Assembly: GCA_027618255.1 (NCBI GenBank) | Contig: JAQCFG010000008.1 | Span: 1 to 51,127, forward strand | Source of the DNA: Cyanobacteriota bacterium | Lineage (GTDB): Bacteria; Cyanobacteriota; Vampirovibrionia; LMEP-6097 | Direction of reading: 5' to 3' | DNA length: 51,127 bases | Shown: positions 33,767-41,390 of the stretch, piece by piece | Layout: the number at the start of each line of letters is the position of its first letter | How positions within the stretch are numbered: position 1 is the stretch's first letter | Notes under the pieces: generated by a model | Database searches by the model: none | Told to the model about the DNA's origin: nothing | The model's input: the letters and a program-made list of their open reading frames with translations, nothing else | Made by a program: the position numbers and the translations under genes

Positions 33767-34408
33767 ATGGCAGACAAAGGTGAATACCGCGGCAAAAGGC
33801 CGAGAATATATATTCCATTAAACGAGAATATAAGAGCGAAAAGATTAAGAGTAATCGATGAACTAGGTGAGAACCTAGGAGAGTTATCAAAGGAAGAAGC
33901 TTTAGAAAAAGCAAGAGCTGTTGACTTAGATTTGTTTGTAGTATCTGACAAAACCGATGTGCCAATCGCCAAGATTGCAGATTACGGAAAGTATAAGTTC
34001 GAGCAAAATAAACGTGAGAAAGGCCAGAAGAAAAAACAAACTGGTGGAGACTCAAAAGAAATCAAAATGCGTTACAACATCGACATTGGTGATTACAACA
34101 CTCGTGTCTCGCATGCTAGAAACTTTTTAGAGAAGCAAAAAAGAGTTAAACTCAATATCACTTTAAGAGGTAGAGAGATCCAACACTCGTCTTTAGCTAA
34201 AGCATTAGCTGATAGGTTCTTAGAGGACTTAATGGAAGTAGGAACCGCTGATGGTGTACCTGATAAAATGACCGGTCGTTCAATAATAGTGTATATTATA
34301 CCTACGCCTGATAAAGTTAGAATCAAAAAAAGAGATGCTTTATTAGCAAAAAAAGAAATGGGAGAAGAGCAAGATGTTGAAAACCATGCTGAGCTCCAAA
34401 ATTCATAG
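33767..34408 (+). CDS. infC: Translation initiation factor IF-3
   Basis: Prevents 30S-50S joining and monitors start codon-tRNA pairing. The N-terminal domain starts [17 protein letters not shown] and ends [10 protein letters not shown]; the linker is lysine-rich; the C-terminal domain has [20 protein letters not shown] and LRGREIQH. Length is 213 residues, with a tail after residue about 180 that is encoded where infC overlaps panD by 35 bases. It starts at ATG, not the ATT or other rare codon seen in many infC genes. Not linked to rpmI-rplT. Confidence 0.96.
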   Translation: MADKGEYRGKRPRIYIPLNENIRAKRLRVIDELGENLGELSKEEALEKARAVDLDLFVVSDKTDVPIAKIADYGKYKFEQNKREKGQKKKQTGGDSKEIKMRYNIDIGDYNTRVSHARNFLEKQKRVKLNITLRGREIQHSSLAKALADRFLEDLMEVGTADGVPDKMTGRSIIVYIIPTPDKVRIKKRDALLAKKEMGEEQDVENHAELQNS

Positions 34409-34766
34409 AGCAACTGTAACTGAATGTGATCTTGACTATGTTGGTAGTATAACTATTGATAGAGATTTGATGGATGCCGTTGGTCTTCTTGAAAATGAAC
34501 AAGTTCAAATCCTTGATATTACAAATGGCAATCGCTTAACTACTTATGTAATTGAAGGTGAACGTAGCTCTGGTGTCATTGGTATCAATGGTGCTGCTGC
34601 TCATTTAGTAAGCCAGGGTGATTTAGTGATCATTTGTTCTTATGTACAAATTGATGAAAAAGAATTAAAGAACTATAAGCCACAGATTTTGCTGGTAGAT
34701 GAACAGAATAAACCACAACAAAAGTTTGATAAAGAGCTAGCTTTGACTCGTGTAGGCGCGTCGTAG
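34374..34766 (+). CDS. panD: Aspartate 1-decarboxylase (pyruvoyl enzyme)
   Basis: Makes beta-alanine for pantothenate. The proenzyme self-cleaves at Gly24-Ser25 in [10 protein letters not shown], and the numbering from this ATG equals the E. coli protein, supporting the start. Active-site Lys9 (SSKIHRA) and the NG(A)A core in [14 protein letters not shown] are present. 130 residues. It begins inside infC (35-base overlap), so it is very probably translated from the infC message. Confidence 0.95.
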   Translation: MLKTMLSSKIHRATVTECDLDYVGSITIDRDLMDAVGLLENEQVQILDITNGNRLTTYVIEGERSSGVIGINGAAAHLVSQGDLVIICSYVQIDEKELKNYKPQILLVDEQNKPQQKFDKELALTRVGAS

Positions 34767-34794
34767 CAAGGCGAAGACGGCAAGGTTTAAGTAC

Positions 34795-35796
34795 TTAGAC
34801 TGCCATTGCAGTGTGTAGAGATTGTGCGTGTATCTGATTAGAATTTGGTGTTTTCTGTTTTGATGTTGGAGCTTGTTGAAGAGTGGTTTCGCTTTCTTGA
34901 TTGTATCTCAGGAAGAAAAATTGCCCAATTTTATCAAAAGCAATAGCTGCCTCTAAAAAGGCTGCTTTGATTTTATCAAAGGCATTAGTATTATCAACGT
35001 TGAGCAGTTTGGCTATGCCCTTATTAAATATTCTTGCAGAATAATCTAAAATACTTCCAGCCAAATAAAAGTACCCAGACTTACTTGCGTTTTGACTATC
35101 CATTCTAGCAAGACCGTAATCACCACCTACACCAGCAATATCTCGAACTGTTGCTCCAATTTTCTCATGCACTGTCATTCCCAAAAGACCACCAATGGAG
35201 GCAATCCCAGAAGAGAAAATCGCAAGGTCGTCACCATCCATTTTTCTAAGCTCCAATGGTGTTTTAATTAATTGCCCCAGGGTTTTCTGGAATACGTCCT
35301 TAATCAATCCCCAAGAGTGATTCCATCCCTCTGCGTAGGATTGATAATGACTTCTCTTGTCTTTATCCTTTATTCCTGCAACCATGCCATCAATTCCAGT
35401 TGCAATTCCTCTAAACAAATAAATATTGCCTAACTTAAATACGGCTGCTAGACCTTCTGTTAAATATGAAAAAATCAATAATGGGTTTTTCTGTTCAGTT
35501 GCAGAAAACAAACCTGCGGCAGAATATGCCAATAGATGTAATTTAGTAGAGAGCATACTTATATGATTGATTATTTTTTTCAATGGATTGTCATCGCTAA
35601 ATAATCTAACTGGTGCACTCAGTAAATTCAGAGCTACTGAACTAATAGTTGTAAATTTAACAAGTGGCTCTTCAATAAAAGTTCTAAGTTCAGATTTATC
35701 AATTGTCTCTTTCTTGGCAAGCATTGGGGCCTGTTTCTCTATATTTTGCTGTAGCAAAATTGGCTTAGCTATACTGCTATCCATTTGAAGGGCCAT
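34795..35796 (-). CDS. Unknown protein family, member 3, ATG start
   Basis: 333 residues; the best-defined member of the family also found at 25790 and 30798. Residues 1-30 (MALQMDSSIAKPILLQQN...) align with member 2, and AFDKIGQFFFLRYNQE near residue 288 with member 1. Several moderately hydrophobic stretches (ALNLLSAPVRLFSDD, FSSGIASIGGLLGMTVHEKIG, GYFYLAGSILDYSAR) suggest membrane-associated helices; no signal peptide. C-terminal 35 residues are polar (Gln/Ser/Thr). TATAGC lies 8 bases before the ATG. Confidence 0.7.
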   Translation of the reverse strand: MALQMDSSIAKPILLQQNIEKQAPMLAKKETIDKSELRTFIEEPLVKFTTISSVALNLLSAPVRLFSDDNPLKKIINHISMLSTKLHLLAYSAAGLFSATEQKNPLLIFSYLTEGLAAVFKLGNIYLFRGIATGIDGMVAGIKDKDKRSHYQSYAEGWNHSWGLIKDVFQKTLGQLIKTPLELRKMDGDDLAIFSSGIASIGGLLGMTVHEKIGATVRDIAGVGGDYGLARMDSQNASKSGYFYLAGSILDYSARIFNKGIAKLLNVDNTNAFDKIKAAFLEAAIAFDKIGQFFFLRYNQESETTLQQAPTSKQKTPNSNQIHAQSLHTAMAV

Positions 35797-36344
35797 GATT
35801 TGTAGCTATACACAAATATGAGCTTGGATCTCCCAAACTCCAAATATGTATAGATACTTTAAATAATACAATAATAGAAGTTAATATGTAAAGCACAAGG
35901 CAAAAATTCTAATAAAGTTGTCCCATGAATTTAACTTACTCGACTGCAAGCAACCGAGTTTTTCAAGTCAAATTCATCATTTTCTTTGAAAATGACCGGC
36001 AAAACTTTGATCGTCATTCCATTCAATAGACTTCCTGCGAAAATACCAATTATCTCCATTAGCGGAACACATACTTCGTATGGTTCCGACCTTTTTTGTG
36101 TCGACATCACTTGCAAAACAGGGTTTTGCAGGATGTCTAATCCTCCGAGAGCAAGCTCTCGAGTTTTCACTACATTCGGAATAAAATAGCTAGTTTTTAG
36201 GGTGTTTTACTCTATCTTTGATATCATCTTTGGTGAAGACTTTGCTTAACGAAGCAGCGAAGCGTAGGCAGCTTGCAAAGCAAGCATCTGCAGGCAGGAA
36301 CTGCCATAAGCACATTCAATAAGCTATGCTTCTTGAATGACCGA
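35797..36344. other. Gene-free 548-bp stretch of palindromic repeats before tRNA-Val
   Basis: Contains an element A copy (36025-36141), flanking CTCGAGTTTTCA-like and CCGAGTTTTTCA segments, and a GCTTGC-AAA-GCAAGC hairpin near 36270-36288 next to CTGCAGGCAGGAACTGCC. Short open frames across it match no protein. I see no clear tRNA promoter. Confidence 0.7.
36025..36141 (+). repeat. Element A copy with divergent internal hairpin
   Basis: Left end AATAGACTTCCTGCG, internal hairpin GGAAC-ACATAC-TTC-GTATG-GTTCC, terminal hairpin GCAAAACAGGGTTTTGC, right end GGATGTCTAAT. The inner stem CATAC/GTATG replaces GTGC/GCAC of the 2683 copy by paired changes. Confidence 0.85.
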
Positions 36345-36420
36345 GGACGATTGGCTCAGTTGGTAGAGCACCTGCTCGACATGCAGGGGGTCACTGGTTC
36401 AAGTCCAGTATCGTCCACCA
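36345..36420 (+). tRNA. tRNA-Val (anticodon GAC)
   Basis: Acceptor GGACGAT/ATCGTCC, D-arm GGCTCAGTTGGTAGAGC, anticodon stem CCTGC/GCAGG with loop TCGACAT (anticodon GAC), T-arm CTGGTTCAAGTCCAG, encoded CCA. 76 nt. Confidence 0.95.
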
Positions 36421-36517
36421 TTATATATAAGACCATTCGGCACTCTCCGTCTCATCCAAACAACCTAGGCCAAACAACCGAAACAAGCCATTAGGGCAAT
36501 AGTGGCATAAGTAAATT

Positions 36518-37453
36518 ATGTCCCTTGATAAAAATCAAGAAGCAACTCTAACGAGCCTGTTACACAGTTTGTGTGCCAAGGCTGCACCTGCATTATCCAA
36601 TCTTGCAGGTAGCACGATTGATATTCAGTTTAATAGTTTTGTTTCTGCTAAAACGAGTGCCGAAAATCTTCATTCAGAAGAAGAACTAGTTCTTGCTTCA
36701 GCAAAATTGGCTGAAGGTACAATCAATCTTTTATTTCTTAAAAATGATGCTGCAAGCATAGCCGGTCTCATCACCGGTTCCAAAGAACCCAATCCTGAAT
36801 TTACTGAATCAATGAACGGAGCATTGAGTTCTGCTATTACTGAAGCTCTCAATACTGTACTTATCAACAATAAACAAATTGACATTGGCTATCAGCAAAA
36901 TAGTTTAAAACTCAAAATGATTGACCCGAATAACCAAGAGACGCTTGGTCTTGGTCAAATGGGAATGGCCCCGAAAATAGCTCTGGCATTAAGTCTTCAT
37001 TCTGAATCAAAGAACATCAAAGTTCAAATAGAAGTGCCGACAAGTTTAATCCAAAGTAAAATAGTTTCAGCTGCAAGTCCAAGCAAAACTAACAAAGATG
37101 CAACGATTGGTGATGTTTTTGGTGCAGACTTTAGTGAGATAATTAACTCTCACAATCCTGAAGAAATAGATGAGAAAAAAAATCTCAATTTGCTGATGGA
37201 CATTAGACTTGGTCTAATTGTTGAGCTGGGTAGATCAGAAATGCACCTTAAAGAAATTCTCAAATTAACCAAAGGTTCGATTATCGAACTTGATAGACTT
37301 TCTGGCGAGCCTGTAGATTTATTTGCAAACAATAAACTCATAGCACGTGGTGAAGTTGTTGTTATCGATGATAATTTTGGACTTCGAATTACACAATTAG
37401 CTGGTCTAACTAATCAAGCCGAACTAAATCTCTTAGGTGGAGACGCTGATTAA
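36518..37453 (+). CDS. fliN: FliN/FliY-like flagellar switch protein, copy 1
   Basis: 311 residues. The C-terminal 80 residues form a SpoA/FliN domain: [57 protein letters not shown]. In the switch complex this domain builds the C-ring and contacts FliM/FliG and CheY. The N-terminal region (1-190) looks like a CheC/FliY-type alpha/beta domain but I see no CheC phosphatase motif. A second gene of the same layout is at 41391. CATAAG lies 6 bases before the ATG. A methyltransferase gene overlaps its 3' end by 17 bases. Confidence 0.85.
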   Translation: MSLDKNQEATLTSLLHSLCAKAAPALSNLAGSTIDIQFNSFVSAKTSAENLHSEEELVLASAKLAEGTINLLFLKNDAASIAGLITGSKEPNPEFTESMNGALSSAITEALNTVLINNKQIDIGYQQNSLKLKMIDPNNQETLGLGQMGMAPKIALALSLHSESKNIKVQIEVPTSLIQSKIVSAASPSKTNKDATIGDVFGADFSEIINSHNPEEIDEKKNLNLLMDIRLGLIVELGRSEMHLKEILKLTKGSIIELDRLSGEPVDLFANNKLIARGEVVVIDDNFGLRITQLAGLTNQAELNLLGGDAD

Positions 37454-38288
37454 CCCTCAAAGCACTAATGACCAAAACCCATTCAATGAGGGTAAAACCT
37501 CTCAAGCCTACTCGAAAATAGACCCTATCTATGAGCAAAGCGCACTTGAAGCGATTAATTTCGTTGATCCTTTAAAACATAATGGCGTAGAAGGTCTAGT
37601 AATTGATATTGGTGCCGGGACTGGTGTTAGTTCAGAAGTAATTCTCAAGACCGGAGTCAAAAATCTTGTACTAGTTGAACCATCAGAAGCGATGCTTGAA
37701 CAAGCAGTCAAACGACTAGCTGATAAAGCAGAATATTGTAAATTACACGCTGAAGATCTCAATGACAAATTCAATTCCAATGTTGACTTGGCTTACGCAC
37801 TCAATACTTTTCATTTATTTGCTGACCTAAGTAAATTCCTAGCCAGTATCGCTTGCGCCCTCAAACCCGGTGGCTGCTTTGTATTCAACATCTCAACTCC
37901 AACTTATGGCTTTGAAAAACTCACCGAGGAAGAGATAGCAACAATCAAAGTAAATAAAGATTTTTATACTAAGTTAAACGAATCGGCACCTAATGAGATT
38001 TTGATTTATACCATCGCTTTACTCGACAAAATTATCGATTGTGATTTCACTGAAGTCTTCACCAAAGATAGCGTTGAACAAATCTTTGCCTCTGTCGGTA
38101 TGCGACTGGAAGATAGCACCGAAGTAATTATCAAAATGCAAGCTGATTATCAGCGCAATATTTGGTCTATGATGGCTCAGAGTTTTGTCTCTGATCAAAA
38201 ACAAATAGACGACTTGGTCAACTCAATAGAGCTACCTAAAGAATTGCATATCAGACAAGCCATTTTTAAATTGGTCAACCAATCCTAA
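37437..38288 (+). CDS. Class I SAM-dependent methyltransferase
   Basis: 283 residues. SAM-binding motif I is [16 protein letters not shown] (residues about 56-71), followed by the acidic strand end [14 protein letters not shown], then HAEDLNDKF and the [25 protein letters not shown] post-motifs. The substrate is unknown. It starts within fliN and precedes the fliO-like gene, so modification of a flagellar component is possible, but this is context only. Confidence 0.85.
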   Translation: METLINPQSTNDQNPFNEGKTSQAYSKIDPIYEQSALEAINFVDPLKHNGVEGLVIDIGAGTGVSSEVILKTGVKNLVLVEPSEAMLEQAVKRLADKAEYCKLHAEDLNDKFNSNVDLAYALNTFHLFADLSKFLASIACALKPGGCFVFNISTPTYGFEKLTEEEIATIKVNKDFYTKLNESAPNEILIYTIALLDKIIDCDFTEVFTKDSVEQIFASVGMRLEDSTEVIIKMQADYQRNIWSMMAQSFVSDQKQIDDLVNSIELPKELHIRQAIFKLVNQS

Positions 38289-38339
38289 GATAGGTTCTAA
38301 GAGCTTGCTCGTTTAGACTTTATCGCTTATGCTAATAAG

Positions 38340-38684
38340 ATGGAAATAGTAGGCTCAGAGAATTTTGATCTTGACCTTGGCAGAAGACTATTTGTCATCG
38401 TTTGCTTTTTGCTATTCCTCTGGTATTTCCTTAACCTCTTAGCGACGAGGATTAAAACCGGACAATTCAAGATACCTGAATTTCTCAACAAAAAATTCCC
38501 CGGGCTCAAGAACATAGACCTTGGTGGTGAAGATCAGCTCTACAAAATCAAAGTCATCCAGCGTCAAATCATGCCTGACGGCTCTGAATTCATGGTCATA
38601 GACGTCAATGACAGGCATATCCTGGTCTCTAAACATATTCAATCTGGAATTAATTACATCAGTGATCTTAAAGATAAATCGTAA
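38340..38684 (+). CDS. fliO: FliO-like flagellar export-gate assembly protein
   Basis: 114 residues: one transmembrane helix (about 16-36, LFVIVCFLLFLWYFLNLLA), a linker, and a small beta-domain YKIKVIQRQIMPDGSEFMVIDVNDRHILVSKHIQSG typical of FliO, which stabilises FliP assembly. FliO is poorly conserved, so the call depends on this topology and on the fliN-like gene upstream. fliP is not adjacent. TATGCT lies 6 bases before the ATG. Confidence 0.6.
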   Translation: MEIVGSENFDLDLGRRLFVIVCFLLFLWYFLNLLATRIKTGQFKIPEFLNKKFPGLKNIDLGGEDQLYKIKVIQRQIMPDGSEFMVIDVNDRHILVSKHIQSGINYISDLKDKS

Positions 38685-38734
38685 TACAAGTCTTTTTTTA
38701 AGAATTATTGCAAAATACTAGTTATTTTTTCTGG

Positions 38735-38740
38735 TATTAT
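38735..38740 (+). promoter_or_regulatory. Extended -10 promoter for the tandem repeat and tRNA-Thr
   Basis: TATTAT preceded by TGG, predicting a start near 38747, just before the first 127-bp unit at 38751. No strong -35; a TTGCAA at 38708 is too far (21 bp). Confidence 0.5.
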
Positions 38741-38750
38741 GGTTTGAGTT

Positions 38751-39004
38751 GTGCTGAGCTAGCTCAGTTGCCAGGCACCGGTACTAATAAGTCAAGATTC
38801 GACATGAGAATCAACGACAAGGTGCCAGAATGACAAAAGACGTCTGACGAAAGTCAGATGCGAAATAGACAAAGTATGTGCTGAGCTAGCTCAGTTGCCA
38901 GGCACCGATACTAATAAGTCAAGATTCGACATGAGAATCAACGACAAGGTGCCAGAATGACAAAAGACGTCTGACGAAAGTCAGATGCGAAATAGACAAA
39001 GTAT
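38751..39004 (+). ncRNA. Two tandem 127-bp structured units headed by a tRNA 5' end
   Basis: Units 38751-38877 and 38878-39004 differ at one position (GGCACCGGTAC against GGCACCGATAC). Each starts with GTGCTGAGCTAGCTCAGTTG, which differs by a single base from the first 19 bases of tRNA-Thr that follows at 39007. Each has stem 1 GGCACC/GGTGCC (38774-38779 with 38821-38826), inside it hairpin GATTC-7 nt-GAATC (38796-38812), and then an 8-bp stem CGTCTGAC/GTCAGATG closed by a GAAA tetraloop (38841-38860). The phase continues exactly into the tRNA. It is likely transcribed with the tRNA from 38735-38740. I do not recognise the RNA family. Confidence 0.7.
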
Positions 39005-39006
39005 GT

Positions 39007-39082
39007 GCTGAGGTAGCTCAGTTGGTAGAGCATCTGACTTGTAATCAGGCGGTCGAGGGTTCGATTCCTTTCCTCAGCACCA
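39007..39082 (+). tRNA. tRNA-Thr (anticodon TGT)
   Basis: Acceptor GCTGAGG/CCTCAGC, D-arm GCTCAGTTGGTAGAGC, anticodon stem TCTGA/TCAGG with loop CTTGTAA (anticodon TGT), T-arm GAGGGTTCGATTCCTTT, encoded CCA. 76 nt. Its first 19 bases are the template-like head of the upstream tandem units. Confidence 0.95.
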
Positions 39083-39090
39083 TATAAACG

Positions 39091-39122
39091 AAAAAGGAGC
39101 CCCCTCGAGGGCTCTTTTTTCG
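39091..39122 (+). terminator. Intrinsic terminator of the tRNA-Thr unit
   Basis: Stem GAGCCC/GGGCTC around CCTCGA, followed by six T and CG. It is 10 bases after the tRNA CCA. Confidence 0.85.
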
Positions 39123-39308
39123 TTTCTGGCGCAGAGAAAGAAATCGTCCCTCAACTGCCACTTGACTCAGGTGGAGAGGTTCCCGTGGTTATGGTACACC
39201 CAATACATCAATGCCAAAGCATGACCCACGGTATCTGGCGAAGCCAGATCTAACACGATACAGCGTTAAGAAAACGATTAAGTATCATTTTTAGCTTGAC
39301 CTCACTAA
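39123..39308 (+). other. Structured intergenic region, possible RNA
   Basis: Without a gene. It holds CCACTT-GACTC-AGGTGG, a long-range pair CCGTGG/CCACGG with TATG/CATG inside it, the perfect hairpin ATCTGGC-GAA-GCCAGAT, and at the end GATAC-AGCGTT...AACG...GTATC followed by ATTTTT, which looks like a weak terminator. No promoter seen. Not 4.5S, 6S, tmRNA or RNase P RNA as far as the conserved motifs allow. Confidence 0.35.
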
Positions 39309-40055
39309 TTATCCCTTCTCAACTTTCTTCAACTCTTGAATTAATTTCTTATGCTCCTCGTCACCAATATTTTTATCTCGATAAGTAAGTGACTTGATAG
39401 CCTCTGGTCTACCGTAGCAAATTACACTATCACCAATATTGATTATGGTCTTACCATTAGGTGCTCCCATAAAGTTTTTTTTCTTACCGTCACGCCTTTC
39501 AATACTGAGTATCAAAGTCCCTTCACGATCGAGTTTAAGGTCTTTGAGTTCTTTACCAAGCATCCAACTATCTTCTTCAATGGTGATCGCCGATATAACA
39601 AAACCCTTACCGAGTCCAAGGATCTCATGGTAATCAAAGATTTCCAGATGAGAATATTTCTCAAGCGCATCTATAATGAGTTTTTTCATTGCATAAGCAA
39701 TAAACTTGGAGCGCACAAAAAGAATAATACTAATTAATCCTACAAATAGAATTGCAAAAATCACCATGACATCTTGAGTTTCTTTGCCATTGAATGCCAA
39801 GATCAATGAAGCAATAGATGTTGTTAAACCCGCGTTACCGCCAAGGATAAGTATCTTGATGATATTTCTTCTTGTCGGATGAGTAAGTATTGTCTCGGAT
39901 TCTTTAGTTGTAAAACCAGCACCGGTAAATGCAGAGAGCGATTGAAAGCCAGCAATATCAGGAGACAGACCCGTCAGCTCAAGTGCAACAGAAGCTACTC
40001 TGATAACCAGCATACTTAATAAAATGACAAAAAATAAACTGAAGAGGGCAAGCAT
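39309..40055 (-). CDS. Membrane protein with C-terminal TrkA-C (RCK-C) domain
   Basis: 248 residues. Three or four transmembrane segments in residues 1-115 with a loop FQSLSAFTGAGFTTKESETIL that resembles the selectivity-loop style of Trk/Ktr potassium transporters, then a regulatory RCK-C-like domain (HEILGLGKGFVISAITIEED...LGKELKDLKLDREGTLILSIERRDGKK...IINIGDSVICYGRPEAIKSL). Possibly a cation channel or transporter gated by a nucleotide ligand; substrate not known. TATAAT lies 10 bases before the ATG. Confidence 0.75.
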   Translation of the reverse strand: MLALFSLFFVILLSMLVIRVASVALELTGLSPDIAGFQSLSAFTGAGFTTKESETILTHPTRRNIIKILILGGNAGLTTSIASLILAFNGKETQDVMVIFAILFVGLISIILFVRSKFIAYAMKKLIIDALEKYSHLEIFDYHEILGLGKGFVISAITIEEDSWMLGKELKDLKLDREGTLILSIERRDGKKKNFMGAPNGKTIINIGDSVICYGRPEAIKSLTYRDKNIGDEEHKKLIQELKKVEKG

Positions 40056-40124
40056 CTATAATTACATTATACCCAGAATGTTGTTAATGAGAGCGCGTCT
40101 TTTGGGCTCACAATGATGGATTGA

Positions 40125-40691
40125 TTATTTAACTAGTTCTAAAATCTTTTTCAACGGCAAACCTAAAATAGTCTCTGCCTCACCTTCAATTTTCTCAAAA
40201 AGCGTATGACCATTGCGTTCAAACATATAGCTACCACAGGAATGATATGGTTTTTCAAGTTCTACATAGTCAACAATTTCTTGATCAGTTAAAGCTCTCA
40301 TTGTCAGTCTTGCAGTTTGATAAATCTCTGCTATTAAGGTATCACCTTTGAAAACACAAGCACAGCAGTGTTGAGTGTGAGTTTCACCTCGCAATAAACT
40401 AAGATGCTCGATGCATTTTTCATGAGAACCCGGCTTATCGAAGATCTTGCCATCTAGTTCACAAACTTGATCAGCTCCAATTGTAATAGCATTTGGATAT
40501 TTTACTGATATTGATTGAGCTTTGGCTATAGCAAGGCTCAGTCCTAAATCCTTTATACTCAATTTACTGAGTTTGGTTTTCAACTCTTCCTCATCAATCT
40601 CTGGCTTAATCACTTCAAACACAATGCCAGCCTTTTCAAGCATGATCCTGCGTGTCTCTGATCCTGAAGCTAAAATAATTTGCTTTGCCAT
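40125..40691 (-). CDS. maf: Maf-like nucleotide pyrophosphatase
   Basis: Hydrolyses non-canonical or pyrimidine NTPs and is linked to septum inhibition. 188 residues with ILASGSETRRIMLEKAGI (family LASxSPRR), AITIGADQVCELDGKIFDKP, LRGETHTQHCC and EGEAETILGLPLKKIL, in order. The usual catalytic Asp (GADQ) is present; the SPRR serine-proline is SETRR, a small departure. Confidence 0.92.
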   Translation of the reverse strand: MAKQIILASGSETRRIMLEKAGIVFEVIKPEIDEEELKTKLSKLSIKDLGLSLAIAKAQSISVKYPNAITIGADQVCELDGKIFDKPGSHEKCIEHLSLLRGETHTQHCCACVFKGDTLIAEIYQTARLTMRALTDQEIVDYVELEKPYHSCGSYMFERNGHTLFEKIEGEAETILGLPLKKILELVK

Positions 40692-40713
40692 CTGAACCTA
40701 ATTATTATAATGG

Positions 40714-40719
40714 TAAAAT
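40714..40719 (+). promoter_or_regulatory. Extended -10, leaderless start
   Basis: TAAAAT preceded by TGG ends 6 bases before ATG 40726. This excludes the in-frame ATG at 40720 as the start. Confidence 0.55.
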
Positions 40720-40725
40720 ATGCTT

Positions 40726-41100
40726 ATGTTCAAACTTCTTTCACCAATTAGCGTTATCTTAGTAGCACTAGGTCTAATGACCCGCAAAGACACTTCAAAG
40801 CATGTTCCATTGATGCTCTCTGCTTTTATTGTAGATTTCATCCTCTTAATCATGATTGAATTTACAGATCATGCAGTAGAAGTGGTTGTAGAAGAAGTAC
40901 AGAATCCAGCCATGAATATGTTTACCATTTTTCACGCTAGTATCTCAACGGTACTACTCTTGTTATACTTTGCGCTAATCTATACAGGATTTGCTCGTCT
41001 TAAAGATAGAACCAAGTTTGTACAGTTACACAAGATGCTCGCTTATGCCTTTATCATTTTCAAACTGACTAACTTTATTACAGCTTTCTACGTAGTTTAA
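40726..41100 (+). CDS. Small four-helix membrane protein, DUF420-like
   Basis: 124 residues with four hydrophobic segments (about 4-18, 28-45, 67-87, 103-123) and histidines inside or near them (H27, H49, H69, H101), a pattern seen in the DUF420/CtaM-like proteins associated with heme-copper oxidase assembly. No oxidase genes are in the window, so this is only a possibility. Confidence 0.6.
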   Translation: MFKLLSPISVILVALGLMTRKDTSKHVPLMLSAFIVDFILLIMIEFTDHAVEVVVEEVQNPAMNMFTIFHASISTVLLLLYFALIYTGFARLKDRTKFVQLHKMLAYAFIIFKLTNFITAFYVV

Positions 41101-41104
41101 GATC

Positions 41105-41143
41105 AATGAAGCTCCCCGATGCAGAGCATAGGGGTATCTTCAT
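41105..41143. repeat. CCCCG...CGGGG-type palindrome next to element A
   Basis: AATGAAG-CTCCCC-GATGC-AGA-GCATAGGGG-TATCTTCATT. The same type of hairpin (CCCCGCTGC/GCAGACGGGG, with a TATC exit) occurs at the right end of the window (51084-51105). Confidence 0.65.
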
Positions 41144-41257
41144 TAGACTTACTGCAAAAGTCGGAATTATCCTTAAAGCAAACGCAACATTCGTTGCGGT
41201 TGCTACCTTTTTTAAAGCGACATCACTAGCAAAACGGGGTTTTGCAGGATGTCTATT
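41142..41257 (+). repeat. Full-length element A, intergenic
   Basis: ATTAGACTTACTGCAAAAG to GGATGTCTATT, 116 bp. Identical to 25579-25695 and to the inverted copy at 48482-48598 apart from the last bases. Internal hairpin GCAACCGCAAC/GTTGCGTTTGC-type stem, terminal hairpin GCAAAACGGGGTTTTGC. Confidence 0.9.
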
Positions 41258-41390
41258 AATCAGGTGCGTATCGAAGTCATTGGTAGTTTAAATATCGGCC
41301 ATTAAGTCTAAGTCAAATAATATAGATCAAGCTTAAAGATGGAGAGTCAGATGTATATAGCTGAGGCATAAAACAATGAGGAGACACCTT

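Noticed and set aside
38841-38874. Hammerhead ribozyme core (CTGACGA ... CGAAAT)
   Set aside because: The linear motif fits loosely, but the bases between form no stem II; the competing 8-bp stem with a GAAA loop is far better.
38751-39004. CRISPR array
   Set aside because: Only two 127-bp units directly abutting, without spacers, and headed by a tRNA end.
41106-41291. Short ORF shared with similar ORFs near 7433 and 48434 (common FVAVATFFKATSLAKRGFAG)
   Set aside because: These are translations of element A itself; they have no start signals and only reflect that the repeat is open in several frames.
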